Shown: in pieces, positions 22,981 through 31,529 of the stretch | Position numbering within the stretch: position 1 is the stretch's first letter | Layout: the number at the start of each line of letters is the position of its first letter | Source of the DNA: Gnetum montanum | Lineage: Eukaryota > Streptophyta > Gnetopsida > Gnetales > Gnetaceae | Length of the DNA: 64,000 bases | Direction: 5' to 3' | Assembly (NCBI GenBank): GCA_015680685.1 | Contig: MNCI01035381.1 | Coordinates: 63,584 to 127,583, forward strand | The notes under the pieces: generated by a model | Database searches by the model: none | The model's input: only the letters and a program-made list of their open reading frames with translations | Told to the model about the DNA's origin: nothing | Translations under genes and position numbers: made by a program

Positions 22981-23137
22981 ATGATGAGTGACAAGGTACC
23001 CCTACACTCAACCATACGAATACGAGCATTTCACGCATGATCTGGTCGAACTCCGCAAATAGGCTAGTTGTGTATCTGGACAGTTACTCGTAGGTCGCAA
23101 TTCGTTGTCTTCCCACCTAGACTAGTATTAGCTTTTT

Positions 23138-23291
23138 NNNNNNNNNNNNNNNNNNNNNNNNNNNNNNNNNNNNNNNNNNNNNNNNNNNNNNNNNNNNNNN
23201 NNNNNNNNNNNNNNNNNNNNNNNNNNNNNNNNNNNNNNNNNNNNNNNNNNNNNNNNNNNNNNNNNNNNNNNNNNNNNNNNNNNNNNNNNNN
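23138..23291. other. Assembly gap (154 N)
   Basis: Run of N inside the 5' LTR of F. The real length is unknown. Confidence 0.99.
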
Positions 23292-23518
23292 TAAATTAAG
23301 TGAATGCTGCAATGATGAAGTAATCTCGATCTTTATTTCTGATCATGTGTGTATCCAAGTACGTCACACTCGAATAAGGATGTCGTATAATTACAATCAC
23401 CACACTGTGGGCATACACTAGGAGAGAAGGGTTGAGAGAAAAGCTACTTAAAACTTCAACACTTAAACTAAGAACTAAAAACTCCCTAAAAAACTACCTA
23501 CCAGATCTATCTACCTCT

Positions 23519-23526
23519 TATTTATA
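23519..23526 (-). promoter_or_regulatory. TATA box in 5' LTR of F
   Basis: Minus strand CTATAAATAAG, immediately downstream (in element direction) of the GATATC-word block. Confidence 0.6.
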
Positions 23527-23537
23527 GATGAGGAGAC

Positions 23538-23636
23538 AGGCTGTGATATCGCGTCTAGGCTGTGATATCGCGGATGCGATATCGTGGATGTGATATCATA
23601 GCTGCTGTGATATCACAACAATGATAACACAGCCAA
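23538..23636. repeat. GATATC palindromic word array in U3 of F
   Basis: Seven GATATC-centred words (for example CTGTGATATCGCG, GATGCGATATCGTG, CTGTGATATCACA) at 12-22 bp spacing. Absent from the 3' LTR copy. Confidence 0.75.
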
Positions 23637-23654
23637 CAAATTCATGACTCATCA

Positions 23655-23659
23655 GGTAT
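23655..23659. repeat. Target-site duplication of F, right copy (GGTAT)
   Basis: Pairs with GGTAC at 17255-17259 with one transition. Confidence 0.65.
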
Positions 23660-23890
23660 GTATGGCTACATGGTTACACATGCATAGGGTAAGCGAGTGG
23701 TGGAGATGTGAGGTACACATCAATTGTGTAATTATTTTCTAATCTTTAAGAGATTAGGAAACATATATGGTCTATGTTACACAAGTTTGTATTTCCCATA
23801 TCCCTCACTAATGATATTGAAGGGGAGCTTCCCCCATAGTGTGTTCCTAGATTCATCATCATTGCTCTTGGCCTTTTTCGCTCCATCTGG

Positions 23891-24380
23891 TTACTTGACT
23901 TTGTGGGTAGGAGTTTCTTCCTGAAACTTCACTTTGGATCCCCGCTCTATGTCTATGTTGTTAACTACAAGGGGAAACACACTATCATCATGAATGATGA
24001 TTTCACCTCCCTCATAAGGTAGGTCAATTTCTTGATGGATCGGAGAAAACACAACTTGCAATTGAGCTAGCCAGGGCCTTCCTAGGATTAGATTAAATCC
24101 TAGTATTATCTCCACCACCAAGAAGTTGATAGTTGTGGGGAATTACTCACCTACCACAAAGTCTAAAGAGATGGATCCCTTTACAGAAACCCATGATCCA
24201 TTAAAGGATTTAAGAGCTAATGTTGACATATGTTGTATGTGTTCAGTTAGGCCTAGGCACTCAACTATGGTATAGGGAATCATGTTTGTTGCAACCTCAT
24301 CATCCACATGCACTTTATGCACCTTGTACTATCCTACCCGTATCTTTATGAAAAAGGAGCCTTGGTCACTTCACTACTTT
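23891..24380 (-). pseudogene. Retropepsin-like protease of element C
   Basis: Polyprotein protease. Reading leftwards: HKVHVDDEVATNMIPYTIV near 24310-24250 (active-site position; B reads VDDGAATN, so the Gly is Glu here), then KSFNGSWVSVKGSISLDFVV, then FNLILGRPWLAQLQVVFSPI (24100-24040) and LPYEGGEIIIHDD. One stop separates the halves near 24150 and one lies just before the active site. The reading ends near 23891. C is more diverged than A and B in this part but keeps the family order. The 230 bp between here and the end of F show no gene. Confidence 0.75.
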
Positions 24381-24899
24381 GGGGGTTGGTTTTGATTTCA
24401 CTATTACAAAATACTAGTGATGTTGACTTCACTTCTTCCTAAGGTGAAGATGGTACCATCATTGCATGGATGGACTCTTTACTAGTGGGGATGTCCCTGC
24501 TAACTATAGTGGAGGTCAACATCTTGACTAGTGCTTCACAATGTGCAGCAAAAGTCATGATCAAGTCATACAAGCTAAGGGTTGTATTCTTTTTTTTCAG
24601 CAATTACTTGACCTATTCCTTTGCATTGAGGAAGATTTTTTTGTTGATTATGGACTTGTTGTTTTTAACTTTCTCCATGCATCCCAAAATGTGAACTTCA
24701 TTTTTCTATTGTTGTGCCTTGGGAGTCCTCCCATGATTTGCTGGTTGAAGTAGCCTGGGTTGTAGAGGTCATGGAGATAAATGATATGGGAGTGGGCTTC
24801 AACAAGCCCACTTCCTTCCATGCCTTGACATGCTTATCATTATTATGTTTTGGCTTTTGCATAGGCTTCTTCCATTACTTAGTTGGAACCTTTTAGTTA

Positions 24900-25480
24900 T
24901 TATTAGATGTTTGGGAAGAATAATTCATTCCATTGGCCACCATAGGGGGTCGCTATTCAATTATAGGAGTGGACTCAATTAGAATGGGCTGGGGCACTCT
25001 GATTACAAAGGGTTCTTTAGGGATCATATGTGATGATACCCTTAAAACAAAGAGGAACCTTCAGCTAGTGGAAGCTAAAGGGCCCCTTTCATTGTGAGAA
25101 GGTATCGGAATCATAAATAGTTCCTTGATAGACCTTTGATCATTATTGATGTTGAGCACTACTATGGTATATGGGCTATTATTGGTGATCAACAGGTCTT
25201 TATATACATGCATTGATTAGTTTTGAGGCCTAACTAGGTTGGATGTATCAAGTACTAGCTCACCTTTGTCTATCACTTTTTGCAAGTCATCCTTTAACAT
25301 AAGGTAAAAGCCAATGTCACGGCCTAGTAACTAATGATAATGATAGAAGCAATCAAGTTTAAAATACTTAGGCACTAGAGGGTCATCTTTGATTACTCAA
25401 GTGGGGTCTTTGGCTATCTCACATAGCCTCTCATGCCTCTTTCAAGAAATTTCAACCATCTGTTTATATTATATCCTCCC
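24900..25480 (-). pseudogene. gag C-terminal part of element C, right up to the B insertion
   Basis: Nucleocapsid-side end of gag. Reading leftwards from 25480: a segment rich in Arg/His, then LLGRDIGFYLMLKDDLQKVI (25340-25270), which is the decayed counterpart of CGHDTNYCWALKDDIQHMID in A, then GELVLDTSNLVRPQ and MHVYKDLLITNNSPYTIVVL, as in A and B. First Cys and His of the knuckle are lost. It continues directly into 44325 once element B and one copy of the CTCCC duplication are taken out. The gag-protease linker runs from about 25100 to 24400 with many stops. Confidence 0.75.
25476..25480. repeat. Target-site duplication of B, left copy (CTCCC)
   Basis: Exact match to 44320-44324, abutting TGAAA of the 5' LTR. 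Confidence 0.9.
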
Positions 25481-25654
25481 TGAAACACCCTAAATTTTCA
25501 AGGCATTCTTGCTTCACCAGGTCCTTGGAATTCAAGAAGCATCATGGTAGTTTGGAATTCATCCAGCTAATAGTCTACTCAGAAGCAATGCGTGGGGTTG
25601 TCGGCGATGCTCAGGCTGCACAAAATAGTTCGGCAAGTTTTCTAGTTAAGAAAT

Positions 25655-26430
25655 TTGCTATGCTATGTAGCATAGCAAGCCTGAGAAGATAGTTGCAGGA
25701 CGAAGTGCTATGCTATGTAGCGTAGCAGGCCTTAGAAGAAAATTGCAAGACGAAGTGCTATGCTATGCTATCCTATGTAGCATAGCACAACGTAGAAAAA
25801 GCAAGGCAGAAAGGCCCAGCTTACTTAGTGATGTCAATTGCACTGAGTAAGCACTTCTAGTCTTCAAAACCAGTTACTTCGCTTAACTTCAAGTCCTTCG
25901 GCAAAGCTTCTCTTACTAGAAAATAGAAGATTAAGCAAAAAGTATGTTATGTTGGCTGCTACACTATGCTACACTACGTAGTGTAGCACAGCGTAGCAAT
26001 GATCCAAGAACGACAAGAGGCATCTCAAGATGCAGGATCAGCAAGTTCGCAAGCTTCACATCGCAAAGAGACAAGGCTATAGATTGTCAACATGATTTGC
26101 AAACAAGCGTTCGTAATGCAAATTGCAACTAAGGCCAGCTACTATGCTACATAGCATAGCGTAGCATAGCAAACATGCAGAGCCAGCCAAAACATTTCAA
26201 AGGCTTCCAACACTTGTAATTAGCTCAACGCAGATTTCCTCCATGAACTAGTGGCTACGCTACATAACGTAGCATAGCGTAGCAAACAGCTATGCTACGC
26301 TAACATGGCTACGCTCCACAACGTAGCACAGCGTAGTAGGTGGTTGGGCGTAGCATAGTGTAGAAAATAACTACGCTACGCTAACATGGCTATGCTCAAT
26401 AGTGTAGCAAGCAGCTATGCTACATTGGTG
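25655..26430. repeat. Palindromic word array in U3 of B (5' LTR)
   Basis: Many inverted pairs of TGCTACGCTA and TAGCGTAGCA words, such as GCTACATAGCATAGCGTAGC at 26146 and GCTACATAACGTAGCATAGC near 26258. The 3' LTR has the same array at about 42697-43475. Irregular spacing and variable spacer length exclude a CRISPR array. Confidence 0.8.
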
Positions 26431-26612
26431 CGCTTCACTCCTTATCTTCATTGATAGCACACCTAATCCCAATGTCTCCAATTCTCAAAGCGTAATTGCA
26501 GTGTGACAGGCTCATCAATTAGCTTTTCATGTCCATGCAGCACGGACATGTCAACATTTGGCAGGTCCAGAACACGTGGTGTCCAAACTGCATCTTTCAG
26601 GTATTCCTAGCC

Positions 26613-26621
26613 CTATAAATA
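26613..26621 (+). promoter_or_regulatory. TATA box in 5' LTR of B
   Basis: CCCTATAAATATCG, conserved in the 3' LTR at 43665-43673. Confidence 0.7.
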
Positions 26622-27271
26622 TCGCGACTAGAAATACTCAAAGGGTTGGCAATTTTGGCATTGATTAGCAAAGAAATTGGCTTGGTTGGCAATTTTGAGC
26701 AACTTTGCACACAGTTGGCAATTCCTAGCATTGTTGGCATTTGTTGTTGGTAATTCAAAAACCTATTAGCAAAACAGTTTACATTCCCGTTTTGCATCCT
26801 GTTAGCTCTTTCCCATTGCCTCTGTAGCATTTCACATTGTTAGCTCATGAACCCGTGTTCAAGCATACAATTGGCTTGCCTTGAATGTATTTAGTTACTT
26901 TTGGGATCTCTGTGCTTCCCAATGTCATGCAACTGATTGTATCCACTCTGATAAAGTAAGGCCATAGCCTTGAAAGCGGTGCATTTCTTAACCCCATTTT
27001 ACTTTCTTCTCCTATTTATCATTGCATTTTACATTATTTTCATTCCTTGCATATAATAGTCGATATTTTATGCTATAAACTTTATTTTTGAGTTACAAAT
27101 TTGCAAAAGATTTAGTGACACTAATTAAGTCCTTGTCTGATTGACTAGACCGTTCAAGGCACCCCATTTCCATTTAATCTGGCACAGCCCTCGTGTGGAT
27201 ACAGGGTTAAGATTGTCACAACTAACGACCTCTTGGTGTCTTCCAGCCACTAACATTTTTGATCGCTATAG

Positions 27272-27291
27272 TTTTCTAGTGCTATAAGGAA
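27272..27291 (+). other. Primer-binding site of element B
   Basis: TTTTCTAGTGCTATAAGGAA right after the LTR. Against the A copy (TTTCTGGCGCTAGAAGGAGG) it shows mainly G-to-A and C-to-T changes, as expected from decay of methylated DNA. Confidence 0.65.
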
Positions 27292-27345
27292 GACCTTTTA
27301 GTGTCCTTTTTCGTGTTATTAAGGTAGTCCTATAAGCGTTTTTCA

Positions 27346-27645
27346 CCCTGACATGCACTAGCATAAACGTGACACCCTTTTGTGGTTGTTTACGCATCGT
27401 GTGGTGCAGATCGGTCACTTCGATGGTTCCTTCAAAACCTTGCAAGATATAAAGCCTTCGATCGCAGTTTGACCCTTTTGTTTTACAGTAGTTTTACACG
27501 CATTCTGTACCCTGTCACGCACTAGTGTAAACATGACACCCTTTTGTGGTTGTTTACGCATTGTGTGGTACAGATCGGTCGCTCCAACGATCCCTTTGGA
27601 ATCTGGCAAGACATAAAGCCTTTGATTGCCTTCCGATCTCCTCAT
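27346..27645 (+). repeat. Tandem duplication (period 164 bp) in the leader of B
   Basis: Two diverged copies, starting CCCTGACATGCACTAG at 27346 and CCCTGTCACGCACTAG at 27510, sharing GACACCCTTTTGTGGTTG and the GATCGGTC and ATAAAGCCTT motifs. The second copy keeps the leader hairpin best. Confidence 0.7.
27589..27603. other. Conserved leader hairpin, element B
   Basis: GATCCCTTTGGAATC, the same stem-loop as in A and D with one change that still allows a G-U pair. Confidence 0.5.
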
Positions 27646-27681
27646 TTTCCTCATTTGTAAACCCATTTAGCTTTGTGAACA

Positions 27682-29755
27682 ATGATTGCATGAAGCACTA
27701 TTGCTAACACCTTGAACGTTGAGGTTCCCTTCACGGTTCAAGGCATCACAAGTGCTGAACAACCACTCAGCCCAGGGCTGGGGCCACGTCGATCCCTCAA
27801 GATCCAAAACTGGGGACCTGAGGGCTTCGCCCAACAACATGAGTGATACAACTTCCTCTATGCTAAGGTGCAAGCAAACCTACCCTTAGATGCACAAGAG
27901 TCCAAAGAGAAGCGTAGCTTCGAGTTCGCCTACTATAATGGGAAGGAATTTATTCCCACTCCTAGCGCTTCCATCCCCTTAACGCAAATGAACCAATAAC
28001 TTTTAGATCAGTTGATCCAGGTGATTAAGCTTGGGTTGCTGCAAGACATAGCATCTCATCACAATGAGGCTTTCCAGGATGGATAGGAGGAGCTAGATTC
28101 TCAATCTGAGGGGGGGGGGGGTCAAACAAACCCTACCACCATCCCTCCTACCCCATCCTTTTAGATGAACCCACTGTCTATTGACGCTTCCTTCATGATC
28201 ACGTCTATGCCATCGCAACCCGCGATTACATTGGCAATGGGTAGCCATGTCATACCCTCGACGTATCAACGTCCCTATTTCCCTATTTCATTTTCAGCCA
28301 CTATTCCTCTGCAAACTGTTCATCAGTCTATTCCTGCATCCCATCATGTACCAATCACAGCTACCCTACCACACATTCATACCATACCTACTTCGTAGTC
28401 ACCTGCAGCTTCCACCTCTATTCCTGCATTTACATTTGTCCCATCATCGGTGGCAGGCCTAGGCCCATCTACACGGTGGACCCCATTCACTTCTCCTCCT
28501 GCTACCTTACCATCGCAGATGTCTCACATTCACCCTCAGACCTACCAAGCCCCACAAATGATACCATCCAGCATAGGGCTATGGTCTGTTCCACTGACCA
28601 TGCAAACAGTCTACCCCGTAGCGCAACCCTCGGCTGCTGCTACAACAGCACCACCTACCAGTTGGTGGATGCTACAAGCAACACAATTCACAGGGGCCAT
28701 CCCAATGGCACCACCGATAGGTCACGCTACTGCCCCTGTAGTTCCCCAACCGTCTACATCATCCCCAAGTCTAGATCAAGTGTTCCAGCTTATCCAGACC
28801 CTTACTGAGCAAATAAAATGCCTCAAGGCTATTGGGTCTGATACGGTACAAGTCATGGACTTCTACCAGGACAACCCCATCATCCTGACAATCCCTACAC
28901 TAATGTTACCCCCAGGGATGTCACTCCCCCATTTCATGAAATACAACAAGGAGGGAGATCCCAACACACATCTTGTTACATTTAGGTCTAAGTCTCTTCT
29001 TCTACAACAATGGTCGCATACGATCATTTGTGTCTTTGCCATGTCGCCCAGACTAAGAGCATATAGGATGCGGCTGAGGCAAGCAAAGACTTGGCCTATG
29101 TTGCATACAAGAACACCTTCAAGAAGAAGGACAAGGGTAAGGTTGCTACAGCCATAGTGGTCGTTGTGGCGAATGAGGCCAGACCCAAACCTAATAACAA
29201 TAGTAACAAGAACAACAAGAAACCGACAACACCCGCAGCTAACCCCATGCCTAAACAGGTCAATGCACCGTAGCCTCCTACACCTGCACTTGAGACATCC
29301 GCACCACCTAAATCAAACTTTGAGGGTAAAGATCGTTCAAACCATACCCCGCTGCCCATCAAACCTTCAGAGCTTCTGAAGCAACTACTGGTGGTAGGGT
29401 ACATCCAACATAAGCGAATGTCGGAGGATGGAGCCAGGAAGCATTAGCGGTATTGTGAACTCCTCAGGAATCCCTCGTTAGCTTTACCCAATGATCCCCT
29501 AATTCTTAAAGGCTTCAAGCTAGAGTGGTTCTGTGACTACCACCAACAGTGTTGTCATGACATGGATTAGTGCATGGCACTGAAGGATGACATCCAAAGG
29601 ATTATCAATCAGGGAAAATTGGTGCTAGACAAAAGCAATCCAATATGTCTTTAGAATCAATCCCTACACTTCTACACTGACCCCCTCAACGCCAACAACG
29701 CTAGTTACATTATCAACACCATCGACGTTGACAGTAATCCTACACTACCCCAATA
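27682..29755 (+). pseudogene. gag of element B, with an internal deletion
   Basis: Capsid precursor. Start ATG 27682, chosen by similarity to A (a stop follows three codons later). Then LGPRRSLKIQNWGPEG, FEFAYYNGKEFIPTP, a Pro/Thr/Gln-rich linker (28165-28740), SPSLDQVFQLIQTLTEQIK, and MKYNKEGDPNTHLVTF. At about 29045 the frame jumps from FAMSP straight to the segment that in A begins EASKDPVYVVYKN, so about 250-300 bp of the capsid core (including ALDWYRAL) are missing. A Lys/Asn-rich part, then CHDMDxCMALKDDIQRIINQ (29555-29615) in the nucleocapsid position, follow. Several stops (28399, 29273, 29447) and a G10 run at 28111 add to the damage. Confidence 0.85.
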
Positions 29756-29762
29756 GCTGTTT

Positions 29763-31190
29763 GTGATCCGTGTGCCTCAGCGTAGTGCACCAGCATCACC
29801 AACGACTAATCAAGGTCCATGGCAACCTTTTGTCCAGAGAGTCCCTCCCTGGACATCTTCCCTTACACCATCTATTCCTTGGACACCCGCCCCTACACCA
29901 CCTATTAGTAGAACTATAGAACCGCCTCGCACATTAACACCTTTAGCTCCATTTGTTATCAAGGGGCCAAACCATTCAACAACCTCCGCCCCACATAAGA
30001 TAGCCTTACAACCTTCTCGTCCTAAGAAACAAGAAGTGTGTTTCACTGGTGAGACATCAAGGGAAAGTACCACCCTAGGTACTTCCAAGCCTACGTTCTC
30101 ACCCCCTGCATCTATGCCCTCGTCGCTAAAAAATGATGTTGCTACAAGTGCACAGTCTTCGCCACCTTACCCAAGAGGGCCTGAACCCAAGCCCAAAATT
30201 GTCCCCCCTTGGGAAATTCATCTTCTGGGATGAATAGAAGAGGAGAAAAGCAGTAAAATGAAAGGTGGCCAAGATCTTTTGGGTGCCCTCTCCTAGGTCA
30301 AGCAAGCTCTAAAATAGAAAAACACTACGTTGAGCCTGTACGACCTGATCATGACATCTACTGCACATCATGAGGCTTTGGTCCACATGTTAACAGTAAT
30401 TCCAGTTGAGGAGAACATGCCAACAGAGGAGAAGGCGATCCATTCGGTCATGCTTCCTTCTACGCTTGCAAAATCAAAGCCATCCCAACTAACTTTTAGT
30501 GATGATTCCATTATGGAAGACCCTGAAAAGGGTTAGGTGATAATAGAACCTCTATTTATCACAATCTGGGTCGCTCAACATAAGATCCGGAGGGTACACG
30601 TCGATGATGGGGCTGCTACTAACGTTATCCCTTTCACTATTGTGGACAAGCTAGGTTTGATCATCCAGTTCTGACCCACAACAACATCATGCTTAAAGTT
30701 GTTCAATGGGGCACAGGTTGTGGTAAAAGGCATGGTCCATATTGACTTTGTGGCAGGGGACCAGTTCCCCACAAATGCAATGTTCATCATGGTTGAAGAG
30801 ATGCCCGGGGTTAACCTAATCTTGGGAAGGTCATGGTTACCACAACTTAGGGCTATCTCTTCGCCCATCCATTAGGAGATTCATCTTCCCTATGTAGGTA
30901 GGGAGGTGGTAATCCATGGTGATGAAGTAGCAACACAAGACATCAACAACATAGATATAGAACAGGGCTTAAAGGTCATCACCTCTGAGAGTGAAGCGCC
31001 TGTCTCTGTAAACACTAACCATTTGATAAGAGAATCGACTCAACATGTCGATTCAGAAAATGAAAGTGCATGGACTGAGTTGCCCTTCCAAGCGGCGGAC
31101 AACAATGTAGATGAAGGCCAAAACCAAGTATCTTCGCCTTACGCCTCACCCACTCCACAATGGATCAAGAAGCTGTTATGCCTAGCATAG
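29763..31190 (+). pseudogene. gag-pro linker and retropepsin-like protease of element B
   Basis: A Pro/Ser/Thr-rich linker (29763-30233), a helical part (30330-30536: ALVHMLTVIPVEENMPTEEK), then the protease. The active site reads RRVHVDDGAATNVIPF at 30590-30637, the best preserved of the three copies. Then VVKGMVHIDFVAGDQFPTNA, GVNLILGRSWLPQLRAISSP and LPYVGREVVIHGDE. Stops at about 30232, 30535, 30673 and 30871. The reading frame ends IKKLLCLA-stop at 31190, matching the end in A. RT is not continuous with it: the antisense gene lies between. Confidence 0.85.
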
Positions 31191-31317
31191 CAACCCCATT
31201 GCTTCTTGCCCATTAGCGTTCCTTTGTACATTAACCACCTTTTTGTTTTGCATCCATCTTTCTATGCTAGGTATTAATTAACTATTTTCTAAGTCGTTAG
31301 TGTATCACTTCCTTACT

Positions 31318-31415
31318 ACGCCATGGCCCGAAATGGCCTAAAACTATGCTGCTACGTCATGGCCCGGAATGTCCTAAAACTATGCTACCACACAAGGGCC
31401 CAAGATGGCCTAAAA
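31318..31415. repeat. GGCC-rich repeat block of element B
   Basis: Three units of CGCCATGGCCCGAAATGGCC type (the reverse complement of those in A). It lies between the sense protease stop and the antisense-gene stop, that is, between two converging reading frames. Confidence 0.75.
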
Positions 31416-31529
31416 CTAAAACATCAAAAAACAAACACATAACATAGCATAAAACCAATTTTCATTCAAGTCTTTTCAATGTTTGCAAAATTTTTACAAA
31501 AAATTCAAAATTTCAAAAATCCCATGCTT

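Larger units (their letters stand above)
17260..23654 (-). mobile_element. Element F, gag-carrying LTR retrotransposon without recognisable pol
   Basis: Two LTRs with the inverted ends TGATGAGT/ACTCATCA, a primer site resembling the tRNA-Asp type (TGGCACCATTGCCAGGGAC), a purine tract GTCGTGGGGGTA at the 3' LTR, and a near-perfect 5-bp target duplication. Internal region about 5 kb with a gag and one further small ORF; I found no RT, RNase H or integrase motif in any frame. This is the build of a non-autonomous (LARD-like) element. Element G at the right edge is a relative (shared LTR end, primer site and gag). Confidence 0.85.
22982..23654 (-). repeat. 5' LTR of element F
   Basis: TGATGAGT...ACTCATCA ends. 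Interrupted by an assembly gap (23138-23291). Unlike the 3' copy it keeps the TATA box and the GATATC-word block. Confidence 0.85.
25481..27270 (+). repeat. 5' LTR of element B
   Basis: Starts TGAAACACCCTAAATTTTC and ends GATCGCTATA (the 3' copy ends GGTCGCTACA). Holds a U3 palindrome array and a TATA box. Compared with the 3' LTR it lacks about 100 bp near 25557. Confidence 0.9.

Noticed and set aside
23064-23421. Frames running across the N gap
   Set aside because: They consist mostly of unknown bases within an LTR.
25655-26430. CRISPR-like array of short repeats
   Set aside because: Repeats are short palindromic words with irregular spacing and no constant repeat-spacer build; they lie in an LTR of a plant element, and no cas gene is present.
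29096-29404. Minus-strand frame of 102 codons in gag of B
   Set aside because: Shadow of the Lys/Asn-rich nucleocapsid part on the plus strand, which matches A.
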